64,000 nucleotides of DNA from NCBI GenBank assembly GCA_964498785.1, contig CAZCJL010000025.1:1-64000 (forward strand), given 5' to 3'. The first letter of the stretch is position 1; every line of letters starts with the position of its first letter. Positions 54,001 through 61,985 of the stretch are shown here, one piece after another. This stretch comes from Mariaggregatimicrobium sp964498785 (GTDB taxonomy: Bacteria; Zhuqueibacterota; Zhuqueibacteria; Thermofontimicrobiales; Thiofontviventaceae). The notes below the pieces were generated by a model that saw only the letters and a list, made by a program, of their open reading frames with translations, was not told the origin of the DNA and made no database searches. Position numbers and translations under genes: made by a program.

Positions 54001-55260
54001 TTCGACAACTTTAAACATGTATGCACTTGTGGATGTACCGATATATTTCAATACAGGCTTTTCAGCCAATTGCTCGCGCCCCCGAATCACGAGGTCTTTG
54101 TCCAGAACAATCTGATCACTGGAAAGATACAATCCGCCGCTGGTTACCAGCTCGATAGTATCACCCGAAGCAGCGGCGTCGATGACAGGTTTTAGCACGT
54201 CTATGCCGGCTTCAACCACATGTACCACAGGTTTGGATACTGTCGGATCCCAGCGTAAATCGCCGGCAGCTTTTCCGTCATCAGCGAAACCGATTGCCGG
54301 AGAACCGTCGCCCAATGTAAAATCGCCATTTACCGGATCAGCGAACAGAGGATCTGCATGGAGCGTATCAAATACTGAAATTGTATTGTCTATTTCCCAA
54401 TCATTGACATCCCAGATGATGCAATTATTTACTATATTCTCATCAGATTCCAGCCGGATGCAATTACCGGTTTCATTATTTCTCTGAAAAATGCTGTTTT
54501 TGATGACAACATCAGTTAAATCGTCAATGAAGATGAATGGCTTGTCCGGGCCGCCGCAGTCATAAAATGTGCAATGATCCACAAGAAGCTTTGTATCCGG
54601 ATTTGTATCACCTTTGATAGCTTCCCTCACGAAGCCATAGAAAGTACAATTGATAAACTCGGCATATTTCAAGCGTACTGCCGGATCACCTGATGAACCT
54701 GAGAACAGAACAATGCCCTCTTTCGCACCGTTATAAAAAATCGAATTACGAACTACCAGTGAATCAATTCCGCAATCGGCATAAGGCTTAATGATTTTTT
54801 CATTAAAATCGTGCATCACACAATTATCGACAATTATTTGCATTGTGCCCAGGGTATCTGCATTGTCCAGACGCAGCGCGTATTTTGCTAAATCAGCGCC
54901 GCCTTCGGCAGTACCATCGCCGTCGAATTCCAGATTACGGACCTCGAACCGCGGTGAGGCTTCGATCTTGAACATGTAAGCGCTCGTGGAAGTGCCGACA
55001 TATTTCAGGACCGGCTTCGCTTCGAGGTCTTCATGACCGCGAATGATGAGGTCTTTATCAACGACGATCTGATCGTTGGATAAATAAACGCCACCATCGC
55101 TAATCAATTCGATGATATCGCCGGGTGCGGCTGCATCAATTGCAGCTTTCAGCACATCGGTGCCTTCGGTTATCTGATGCACTGTTTGAGCGTTTGCAGT
55201 AAAAACACTCACGCCCAAAATGACAATCAATGACATAATACATCGTAGATTTACTTTCAT
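51052..55260 (-). CDS. 1402-aa secreted multi-beta-helix protein with B-repeats and T9SS tail (module 2)
   Basis: Signal peptide '…FTANAQ'. Order: helix A (27-337), helix B (346-656; duplicate of A), three InlB-like B-repeats (~663-885: 'LDRWEGVVIFPPD', 'FVEWLGDITGSEN', 'FSEWTGDLTGSEN'), helix C (~893-1235; closer to the protein at 55303, e.g. 'LDSLIVRNCTFTNI'), a fourth B-repeat ('FAEWSGALSGHND') and the sorting domain 'QNFPNPFNPMTKINFAL' ending 'AIKKMILMK'. The helices have DUF4957/DUF5123-like coils and the linker 'GDLRW' or 'GDLNW'. No known catalytic motif is visible, so multivalent glycan binding or a new lyase type are both possible. AAGGAG precedes the ATG. Last gene of the module-2 run. 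Confidence 0.7.
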   Translation of the reverse strand: MKVNLRCIMSLIVILGVSVFTANAQTVHQITEGTDVLKAAIDAAAPGDIIELISDGGVYLSNDQIVVDKDLIIRGHEDLEAKPVLKYVGTSTSAYMFKIEASPRFEVRNLEFDGDGTAEGGADLAKYALRLDNADTLGTMQIIVDNCVMHDFNEKIIKPYADCGIDSLVVRNSIFYNGAKEGIVLFSGSSGDPAVRLKYAEFINCTFYGFVREAIKGDTNPDTKLLVDHCTFYDCGGPDKPFIFIDDLTDVVIKNSIFQRNNETGNCIRLESDENIVNNCIIWDVNDWEIDNTISVFDTLHADPLFADPVNGDFTLGDGSPAIGFADDGKAAGDLRWDPTVSKPVVHVVEAGIDVLKPVIDAAASGDTIELVTSGGLYLSSDQIVLDKDLVIRGREQLAEKPVLKYIGTSTSAYMFKVVESPGIELLNLEFDGDGTAEGAAALAKYALRLDNADPAGTMQVLVENCVMHDFNEKIIKPYADCGIDSLLVRNSIFYNGIKEGIVLYTGSSSDPAVQLEYGEFVNCTFFGFAREAIKADTNPDIKMLVDHCTFYDCGGSSKGLIYVDDLLDVEVKNSIFVKNGYPENFARLESDDNSFHHNVIFDVASWDVDNSSNVSDTLRADPMFADAANMDFTLAAGSPARTAAEGGTPAGDLRWAIDPNAFLLTIITTGNGIVTMDPPGGVYDPGTTVTLTAAPDLGWKLDRWEGVVIFPPDKPTVTITMDSDKTVTAHFVSLVPKVELVVDTLGLGHVELDPEPVDGVYEQGAAVTLTAVPQADWQFVEWLGDITGSENPVTVNVDSNMHITASFMSTITQFLLNVEVVGLGSVSALPQPVLTTYDSGAVVELTAAAAIGWDFSEWTGDLTGSENPATVLMDFDKNITATFTEMQFEKRSMEIDTTWDLRDAVEFANNNSNIDSLILITSGGVYTSTSPSDVAVTAPLTIVAKEKLAEKPIVTNSDVETSNLDIFRVFDDFTLKGVVLDAGHERSHGMKYGIRLRNYPDRNVKWGSNITILDCDFIDFYEGKNPLADGHAVKIDVDVIAGTVLLENCTLTNFGYEAIRISDTEKWATDRQLDSLIVRNCTFTNIDAEGIRYYSDIDPGTPDAPVILEHLTFNNSATRILFLKNSGGAIVRDIIIANSRTSGHGRDGDLMDAQGVGTVISHIDTFNVTPVAIKASKDGTVDQATIYGIDPMFEDHENLNYTLLPESHLYGLGHDGEAIGDLNWATNDPIHVELVVVIAGEGKVHLNPMPVGKTYDPGQEVTLTAVPDSGWYFAEWSGALSGHNDVETLTMDAAKNVTATFSLRTDVNGQAELPKEYRLDQNFPNPFNPMTKINFALKEPGFTTLKVYDMLGREIATLVSQKMEAGTYKVIFNMPHLPSGVYFYKIQSGNFVAIKKMILMK
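53293..54225 (-). repeat. internal duplication, unit B of the 1402-aa gene
   Basis: Codes for residues 346-656 and matches unit A (54250-55182) without large gaps at a fixed offset of 319 residues. Identical blocks include DFNEKIIKPYADCGIDSL, EFDGDGTAEG and GTSTSAYMFK. The similarity is high enough to call it a fairly recent tandem duplication. Confidence 0.85.
54250..55182 (-). repeat. internal duplication, unit A of the 1402-aa gene
   Basis: Codes for residues 27-337, the first copy of the ~311-residue beta-helix unit. It starts right after the signal peptide and ends in 'AAGDLRWDPT'; unit B ends in 'PAGDLRWAID' at the equivalent place. Confidence 0.85.
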
Positions 55261-55302
55261 GGCTACTCCTTAATTAAATGAAATTTTTATTTATTGAGTT
55301 TT

Positions 55303-56976
55303 CTACTTCATTAATACAAGTTTCTTAATTGAAACAAAATCGCCGGCAGTCAATTGGTAAAAATAAATTCCCGCTGACAGTTCCGATGCATTTAAAACGA
55401 TCCGATGCGATCCTGCTGTATAATATCGATTCACGGGCATCATCACCTTTTGACCTAACACGTTGAAAAGCTCGATTTTGGTATTCCCGGCGTTTTTCAA
55501 TGAAAAACCGATGACCGTCGATGGATTGAACGGATTCGGATAATTTTGATCCAGTTGATAAAACAGCGGCACAGTATTATTTTCAGCAACACGTGTTTCC
55601 TGTCCAAAAGTTGCCACAATGTTTTTGGCAGCGTCGACTGTCACAGTGACCGGATTATCGGTGCTTGTAAGATCACCACTCCAGCCCTGAAATTTCCAGC
55701 CGGAGTCAGGAATCGCGGTCATGGTGACATTCGTTCCTGCCGGATAGTTCGGGGCAATCAGTGCCGGATCATATTCAATAGCGCCGCTGCCTTCGACTGT
55801 TAACCAGAACGGAATGCGGGTCGGGGTATTCGTCGCCCATCTCACATCGCCAAGAGCGGTTCCATCATGTGCTGCGCCATAAGCCGGAGAATCGGGTAAT
55901 AAAGCATAGTCATCATTGGTGCGGTCGGCATACAGCGGATCAAATCCCCAGAATGTATCATCTAATTTAAATCCCCCTTTTGTCGCGCCGATACGATTAT
56001 CATAAGCCAGACCGTAAGTCACATTAAATGTATCGATATAAGCCACATAAGAGCCGCGTTGTTGAACCTGTATCGAATAACCCGTCCGGTCCATTCTGTA
56101 TGGTTTCGGCATAATCGTGTTTGTAATCAGAATATTTCGGCAAATGGTATTCTGATTATTCTTTATGTAAATAGTTCTGACGGAGCTACTATCGACAGTT
56201 AAGTGCTCCATTAAAACGTAAGCATCCTGAGTGGAGGTGTCAAGGTCTGCGTAAAAGCGAATGCATTCGGCGGAAATATTTTTGAATGTGCAATTTCTCA
56301 CAATCAGCGAATCGAGCACTCTGGTGACATTATATTTTTCCGTCTCGGCCATTCGAATAGCTTCATCACCGAGATTTTTGAAAGTACAATTCTCGATCCG
56401 TATTGTCCCTGCTTGTATAATTGGTTCATTCGCTTCGGGTCGCAGAAAATATACTGCGCTGCCACCTGAATCATTTTCCCAGTTTGGCGGATAGATGTTT
56501 CGGAAAACACAGTTTTTAAATATCGCATCCAGTCCGATTTTTGCATAAACACGGGGGATTTGCACCTCAGGACCATGGCCTACTCGAATAGCATATTTCA
56601 TCGGTCGCACAGCATTGTAGCCATCGAATATCACACCATCGAACACGACATCATCGTGAAGCCGAAAAATTTCCAGCACACCGGAATCGGGATCGCTGTG
56701 CGTGAACACCGGCAGCTCAGCCAGTCCCGGTTGCGCCTTGATCACAACCGGATGTTTGATCTGTAAAAAAGTCGTGTCGGTTGTCGTGTAATTTCCGCCG
56801 CTCGTCGTCAAAAGAAGCGTGTCCACTCGTTGCGGCGTATTGTACACCTGAGCTGCATAATCCAGCGCCAGCCTGAAATCATACTCATCCGTTACTTCAA
56901 TTTTTGAAGCCACAGCAGCACCGATAAAGCAACTCAATATAAAAAGAATGGTAACACTGATTCTAACAAAGTTCAT
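55303..56976 (-). CDS. secreted beta-helix protein with one B-repeat and T9SS tail (module 2)
   Basis: A 557-aa protein; signal peptide '…SCFIGAAVASK', AGGAG before the ATG. Beta-helix (~25-390) with 'DAIFKNCVFRNIYPPN', 'AGTIRIENCTFKNLGDEAIRMAET' and 'VLDSLIVRNCTFKNISAECIRFY', the linker 'DSPAYGAAHDGTALGDVRWATN', one B-repeat ('FQGWSGDLTSTDN') and the sorting domain 'QNYPNPFNPSTVIGFSL' ending 'SIKKLVLMK'. It is the positional counterpart of the 24594 protein in module 1, and its helix resembles helix C of the 1402-aa protein. No PL6 catalytic strand. Function unknown; a secreted uronan lyase or binder is suggested by context only. Confidence 0.7.
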   Translation of the reverse strand: MNFVRISVTILFILSCFIGAAVASKIEVTDEYDFRLALDYAAQVYNTPQRVDTLLLTTSGGNYTTTDTTFLQIKHPVVIKAQPGLAELPVFTHSDPDSGVLEIFRLHDDVVFDGVIFDGYNAVRPMKYAIRVGHGPEVQIPRVYAKIGLDAIFKNCVFRNIYPPNWENDSGGSAVYFLRPEANEPIIQAGTIRIENCTFKNLGDEAIRMAETEKYNVTRVLDSLIVRNCTFKNISAECIRFYADLDTSTQDAYVLMEHLTVDSSSVRTIYIKNNQNTICRNILITNTIMPKPYRMDRTGYSIQVQQRGSYVAYIDTFNVTYGLAYDNRIGATKGGFKLDDTFWGFDPLYADRTNDDYALLPDSPAYGAAHDGTALGDVRWATNTPTRIPFWLTVEGSGAIEYDPALIAPNYPAGTNVTMTAIPDSGWKFQGWSGDLTSTDNPVTVTVDAAKNIVATFGQETRVAENNTVPLFYQLDQNYPNPFNPSTVIGFSLKNAGNTKIELFNVLGQKVMMPVNRYYTAGSHRIVLNASELSAGIYFYQLTAGDFVSIKKLVLMK

Positions 56977-57054
56977 CTTTCACTCCTGATTTTTATAGTT
57001 CATGATTATTAAAATTGTAAAAATTATTTTGTGAATCACCTCCTTTTTAATAGC

Positions 57055-57118
57055 ACACAGATGATACGGATTACGCTGCTTCACACTGATTTTAAAAAAC
57101 ATATCTGTGTTATCAGTG
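57055..57118. repeat. inverted-repeat patch in the 164-bp gap
   Basis: ACACAGAT (57055-57062) pairs with ATCTGTGT (57103-57110), and CACTGAT (57084-57090) with ATCAGTG (57112-57118). The wording 'acagatgatacggat…cagtgtcatccgcg' is that of common intergenic repeats. It separates the FadL-like gene from the beta-helix gene and may lower downstream transcription. Confidence 0.35.
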
Positions 57119-57140
57119 TCATCCGCGTCCTATATGTAGA

Positions 57141-58625
57141 TTAAAATCCAAACGTATACCCCAGCATCACATTATCCCCTGATTCGTACACGTAATTCGT
57201 ATTGCTGAAATAGGAATCATAATACTTCAGATGCCGGAATTGACAGGCAATATCCAGACGTCCCCATTGCAGCAACCGAATACTTGCGCCAAGCGTGTAC
57301 ACCGTCGCCGCCGGTCCCCGGTCTTTAATTGCGGCGCCATCCGGGACAAATACTTCAGTGATGTTGCGATATCCGGCTAACAGCGACAGGAAATCGAATA
57401 GCTTGCATTCGATACCCAGACTCAAAATCGACTGATCGGCCCAGTCCCGATGGGTTGTATCATTGCCGCTGATATCGAATGTGCCGTTGCTATAATTCGT
57501 CAGCGCATAATCAAATGAAATGATGAATTTGTCGATGGGAGCGATACACGCACCGATCGAGTATGAAGCGGGTATTTCAAACTTATCCTGACCGGATTTT
57601 TTGATGCTCGTTTCAGTCATTGCGTTTACTCTGGTGATTGTATTACTCAAATCGCGGGTAATCGTATACGGTGCAACGACATTCATCCCCAGTTGAATTC
57701 TGTTCAATTTAAATAGCACGCCGACATTCCAGCGATTGGCAGAAAATTCGGAATCACCATTGATATACACATTTAGCGTGTCATACGAAAACCGGAAACG
57801 GTTATCCTTGGCAATATCGAAATAGCCCACCTGATTCAGCGATTGCGAATCATCGGTTTTGCTGCTGAACCGGGTAAATCCAACACCGATATTTATCTTA
57901 TCATTTAATTTATATCCTAACGCTGCCCTGTAATTATGCGCGTCCCCGGTTCTTTTGCGCTGAAACTTGGACCAGGTAAATCTGACTGTGTCCGTCACCA
58001 CCCGCTCGACGATGCCGTATTCATCATATCCGATATGCGGATCAAGGTAAGTATCATTCCGGTCGAAATCCGAGGTAAAATTGTGATAATACGCCGCAGA
58101 CACAACGAAACTCTGATTCGCGATTTTAAACGGATACGCAATGGCAACATTATTCAACCCTGCCTGATCGAGTTTTTCCTGCCAATCTGCAGCTTTTTCG
58201 CTATACGGATCGAGTCCGGTTTCCGGTTCACTAACAACATAAGAAGTATCTTTTGCCAATTCATAATCCCAAACGCCGTTGTTCGCCGGATCAGGAGTAT
58301 ACAAACCTTCCAGATAAAATGCCATTGTCCAGAACATCCGGTTCGGCCGGTATACCTGATTCTCACGCCAGGATCTGGATAGTGAATTCGCGCCGATGGT
58401 AAACTGAAGCCCCTGAATATCGGCTAATCCAGCGGGATTGCTGAAAATCGAATTCACGTCGCCGCTTCTGGAAGTATAGGCATTTGCCAACGCTGTTGAT
58501 TTCACCCCGGCGCCGTCCTGAAGCGGCAAGCCCTGAAATGACAGATTATCTCCGCGATGCTGCGACATCGCCAGATAATTAAAAAGTAACAGGCTTATTA
58601 TCATAAAATATATCGTTTTATTCAT
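57141..58625 (-). CDS. FadL/OmpP1-like outer-membrane barrel (module 2)
   Basis: About 494 aa from the ATG at 58625 ('MNKTIYFMIISLLLFNYLAM'), which follows AGGAG; longer in-frame starts would run into the preceding PorV gene. 'SQHRGDNLSFQGLPLQDGAG', 'SIFSNPAGLADIQ', 'SRSWRENQVYRPN', 'DPYSEKAADWQ' and 'VFVPDGAAIKDRGP' align with the 26203 protein; the C-terminus 'VMLGYTFGF' ends in the barrel-type aromatic. Signal peptide ends near 'LAMSQ'. Same place in the gene order as its paralogue. A role in oligosaccharide passage or in the secretion of module cargo is inferred only from neighbours. Confidence 0.75.
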   Translation of the reverse strand: MNKTIYFMIISLLLFNYLAMSQHRGDNLSFQGLPLQDGAGVKSTALANAYTSRSGDVNSIFSNPAGLADIQGLQFTIGANSLSRSWRENQVYRPNRMFWTMAFYLEGLYTPDPANNGVWDYELAKDTSYVVSEPETGLDPYSEKAADWQEKLDQAGLNNVAIAYPFKIANQSFVVSAAYYHNFTSDFDRNDTYLDPHIGYDEYGIVERVVTDTVRFTWSKFQRKRTGDAHNYRAALGYKLNDKINIGVGFTRFSSKTDDSQSLNQVGYFDIAKDNRFRFSYDTLNVYINGDSEFSANRWNVGVLFKLNRIQLGMNVVAPYTITRDLSNTITRVNAMTETSIKKSGQDKFEIPASYSIGACIAPIDKFIISFDYALTNYSNGTFDISGNDTTHRDWADQSILSLGIECKLFDFLSLLAGYRNITEVFVPDGAAIKDRGPAATVYTLGASIRLLQWGRLDIACQFRHLKYYDSYFSNTNYVYESGDNVMLGYTFGF

Positions 58626-58653
58626 GTTAACATAACTCCTTTTCATCGTGGAA

Positions 58654-59691
58654 TTAATGAATTGCCAGGCCAAAAGAAAATCGATGGACTGCATCCAGGT
58701 ACTCTCCGAAATCATTGTATGAATAGTCGAACCGATAATTTTGAAACGCCACTCCGAAGCCCATGGAAAAACTTTCACTATCGTAATTAATCTTATAACC
58801 GCCCCTCAGGAACAGCACATTGTTGAACCCATATTCGACGCCCACATTATATTGCTGATCATAATCCCTGGGTTGAACCATATCAAAAGCAAATAACAAC
58901 GATTGATTTTCGGATTGAACAAAGACATTATCCTGTGCGCCGATTAAATAGGCAGAAACGCCGATATTGAATGTCTGCGGCAGAGGATAGCTTTTTCCTG
59001 TATATCGCTGATAATATGTAGAATCGTTTGCCGCGTCATAGCGTGGTAAATTCACCTGATCGTAAAAAGTGACTTCTGGTCCGAAATGCCGAACGACTGC
59101 TGCTAATTCCAAAGTCTTGAATCCTGTTTTATATAACAGTCCTCCATCAAAAATAATGCTGCCTGTTTTTTTCACGCCCAGATCTTCCCGCGCGTATTTT
59201 GCTGTAATTCCGAATGCGAACTTATCAGTTAAATCTCGTGCGAATGACAGCCCGAACACTTGTGCTCCCGGACTAATCACTTCGCCGGTGTATCCCATAT
59301 ACACACCATCGACAAAGCCAAGCGCATCCACAGAGGTCACTCTGATTTCGCCGACATCGGTAGAAATAACCTGAAAACCGAAGGTACCCAGATTTCGCAC
59401 CGAAAATGCTGCCGAAAATGCATAATGGGAAATGTCCATAAACCAGTCGAGGTAGTCTATGGAAAGATCGAAGTTGTTCACTTTTGTGAGAGCAGCAGGA
59501 TTGAAAAATACCGCGTCCGAATTATCGGAAACTGATGAATACGCTTCTCCCATGGCACAGGATCGGGCGTTCGTCATGACTTTTAAAAACTGGAACGACG
59601 TTGTGCCAACTTTTTCAAAAGCAAAGACCGGATTGCCAATTGAAACTGAAATGATGATAATAAGAATTGTTCTGAATATATTTATTTTCAT
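58654..59691 (-). CDS. PorV/PorQ-like outer-membrane protein (module 2)
   Basis: About 345 aa from the ATG at 59691 (GAGG 7 bp before; a TTG two codons earlier is also in frame). 'EKVGTTSFQFLKVMTNARSCAMGEAYSS', 'AVFFNPAALTKVNNFDLSIDYLDWF', 'QVFGLSFARDLTDKFAFGITAKYAREDL' and the end 'YLDAVHRFSFGLAIH' parallel the 27772 protein along the whole length. Signal peptide '…IGNPVFAF'. PorV-type proteins bring T9SS cargo to the surface; this one is 23 bp from the surface-protein gene and 28 bp from the barrel gene, so strict co-expression is expected. Confidence 0.8.
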   Translation of the reverse strand: MKINIFRTILIIIISVSIGNPVFAFEKVGTTSFQFLKVMTNARSCAMGEAYSSVSDNSDAVFFNPAALTKVNNFDLSIDYLDWFMDISHYAFSAAFSVRNLGTFGFQVISTDVGEIRVTSVDALGFVDGVYMGYTGEVISPGAQVFGLSFARDLTDKFAFGITAKYAREDLGVKKTGSIIFDGGLLYKTGFKTLELAAVVRHFGPEVTFYDQVNLPRYDAANDSTYYQRYTGKSYPLPQTFNIGVSAYLIGAQDNVFVQSENQSLLFAFDMVQPRDYDQQYNVGVEYGFNNVLFLRGGYKINYDSESFSMGFGVAFQNYRFDYSYNDFGEYLDAVHRFSFGLAIH

Positions 59692-59714
59692 AACCAAACC
59701 TCGTTTATTGGCAT

Positions 59715-61952
59715 TTATTTTACAATGATAAATTTCCCGCTCGTCTTATCGCCATCCGGAGTTGTGACCACATAAAAATAAATTCCGGAAGCGATTTCCT
59801 GTTCATTGCGGGTCACCTGAAACCAATCTGTCGTGTACACCGGATCGTCGTGTTCAATTGTTTCGACCAATTGCCCGGAGTAAGTAAAAATTCTTATTGT
59901 ACATTTTTCCGGCAAACCATAGAAACCAATTTTATCTTCTGCGCCAACCTTTCCGCCAAAACCGGATTCGATATTAAATGGATTGGGAACGACAAATACT
60001 TCTCCCATTTTTTCAACCGATGCCACATTTTTCAGGTGCTTTGTGATGTTTGTCCTGCCGCTCACATTCTTATGTTCATCCACAGAAACTACGGAGTAAT
60101 AGCGCGTCTCTCCCAATTTGTAAACAACATCATCATCATAAAATTCATAGATCCCCTCGTTATTCACGTCTCCGACATTTAGCGAATCCAGAATTGTCCA
60201 GGGTCCCATTCCCGCGTCACTCCGGCAGATATAAAATTTTCGCAATGCCCCGATGAGCCTCGGATGTGAAAACTGCTCCGCTTCCCTGTTCCAGGTAATC
60301 CGGATTCTGCCATCATCTGTATTTTCCACAACAGTCACCGGCGCGGGAACCGGAACCGGAATAAGGTACGAGCCGTCTTTCGGGTTATCTTCGGGCCACA
60401 CCGGTAGTTGTACCTCAGCGGAATCCTGACCCAAATACGCCTGAAATGCCTTGTGTGCCGCATCCGTCACGGTGATTACATCGGAATTCACATAATCGGG
60501 ATAACCGAAATCATCGAGATATTTTTCAGTAACCACCTTGTCACCAAATTTTACCGGACGGTTCCACGTTGGCGTTTTTGCCCACTGTGTTAACGTTTGT
60601 CCGCCTTCCAGCATCTTGCCCGGTTTCGCGCCATATCCCACAACCTCAGCCAGTGAATATTCCAGCCTGTCTCCCGGCTCCAAAGTATACGGTCCGAAAA
60701 CGATGTGCTTTTGCCCGGCATCCACGCTCTGGCGGTAATTGTACGCCGCTCTGCCGATCCAGCGTTGGCTGGGCGGATTGGGCCAGGTACTGCTGCCCGG
60801 ACTGTAAACGCCGCTCCAGCGTTTGTTCGGATTGATCGACTCCACCGTCATTTTGCTGCTGCGGGTGTTCCCGGTGCTCACCTTGTTCGACCACGGCTGT
60901 TTGATATGATTATTTTCATCGAGTTCATAAAATGCACCATACGATGTTCTTAACACATTTACAACCTCGGACTCGTTTTGCTCGCTTTCTGTCGTATCCA
61001 CGAACGCCAGGTGGTTTGTATCATAATACAAAATGCAGAATCCCGGCGCCTGCGGACTGCACAGTCCGCCACCGTTCACTCCTGTATTGGAATATTCCAG
61101 AAACAGATCCGGATTCGGCTCCCGTTTCGCAAAAATGCTTTCGTTCGTGATATTCGTTCTCAGATTCATATTAAAGGACAGCCAGTAATCCGCATCCCAA
61201 AAGTTATTCTGATCCCCGCGGTAAATACCACTGTCGTATTTCCACTCCTGATAATGCCGCTGGTAGCCGTACATCGAAGGGGCAAAGCCATAAAGGAAAA
61301 GCACCATAAAATCTTTCAGAGTTTCTGTTCGTTCAATCGTCGCCGGGTTGCCATCTGTGTCGCCGGTGTATTCCAGCTCGTATTCGTAAATAATCAGATC
61401 ATCATAATCAGGGTAGCTCCAACTGCGGGAAGTGCGGGTAACTGTTACGCCAACCGGCGTCGCCCATGAGGTAATAATTACTTCTTCTGCTTCATCGGGA
61501 TTGTAATCAGGATTCAGTGTGCCGTCTTCCAGAAACGGAAAATTATCGTATTCCTCGAAGCGAAGCGGGAAGCTCCAGCGCCCGATAATCGTCTCCGATC
61601 CGCTACCTGTTCCCACTGCACCGCACAGCGCGTAAATCCGGTTTTCCATCCCCGGCTTGCCATCGGGATTGGCTGCCATATACATTCCGCCGCCTAACAA
61701 ATTGTGCTGACCACTGTAGCGCGTCCCCTGCACAATCGTTGCCGAGCGGGACGGCCATTCCATTAACGGTGTATTTGTTTTATTTCCATCCTGGCCAGTG
61801 GCCCAGGGCCTGCCAATATCACCGGTGTTATAAACTGTTTCATGAAGCATCCCCCGGTCGTGAATTTTAAATTCCAGTTCCTGAGCATTTGTAATGTTGC
61901 CAAATTGTAAAGACAAAATTAACAGGATAATGTTCAGAATTGTATTTTTCAT
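59715..61952 (-). CDS. large surface protein of unknown function (module 2)
   Basis: A 745-aa paralogue of the 28846 protein with the same landmarks: 'KIHDRGMLHETVYNTGDIGR', 'TPLMEWPSRSATI', 'QHNLLGGGMYMAANPDGKPG', 'LNPDYNPDEAEEVI', 'SWATPVGVTVTRTSRSWSYP', 'GGGLCSPQAPGFCILYYDT', 'YTLEPGDRLEYSLAEVVGYGA' and the fibronectin-like 'FYICRSDAGMGPWTIL'. The sorting-type C-terminus is 'VPNPFNIESG' to 'TSGKFIIVK'. Signal peptide near 'NITNAQ'. AGAGG precedes the ATG, and the gene is 33 bp after the TBDR gene. Two conserved copies next to TBDRs make this a defined but unnamed family, possibly replacing SusD. Confidence 0.62.
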   Translation of the reverse strand: MKNTILNIILLILSLQFGNITNAQELEFKIHDRGMLHETVYNTGDIGRPWATGQDGNKTNTPLMEWPSRSATIVQGTRYSGQHNLLGGGMYMAANPDGKPGMENRIYALCGAVGTGSGSETIIGRWSFPLRFEEYDNFPFLEDGTLNPDYNPDEAEEVIITSWATPVGVTVTRTSRSWSYPDYDDLIIYEYELEYTGDTDGNPATIERTETLKDFMVLFLYGFAPSMYGYQRHYQEWKYDSGIYRGDQNNFWDADYWLSFNMNLRTNITNESIFAKREPNPDLFLEYSNTGVNGGGLCSPQAPGFCILYYDTNHLAFVDTTESEQNESEVVNVLRTSYGAFYELDENNHIKQPWSNKVSTGNTRSSKMTVESINPNKRWSGVYSPGSSTWPNPPSQRWIGRAAYNYRQSVDAGQKHIVFGPYTLEPGDRLEYSLAEVVGYGAKPGKMLEGGQTLTQWAKTPTWNRPVKFGDKVVTEKYLDDFGYPDYVNSDVITVTDAAHKAFQAYLGQDSAEVQLPVWPEDNPKDGSYLIPVPVPAPVTVVENTDDGRIRITWNREAEQFSHPRLIGALRKFYICRSDAGMGPWTILDSLNVGDVNNEGIYEFYDDDVVYKLGETRYYSVVSVDEHKNVSGRTNITKHLKNVASVEKMGEVFVVPNPFNIESGFGGKVGAEDKIGFYGLPEKCTIRIFTYSGQLVETIEHDDPVYTTDWFQVTRNEQEIASGIYFYVVTTPDGDKTSGKFIIVK

Positions 61953-61985
61953 GAGAACCTCTTTGTGTCTGTGCTATTTGGTTAC

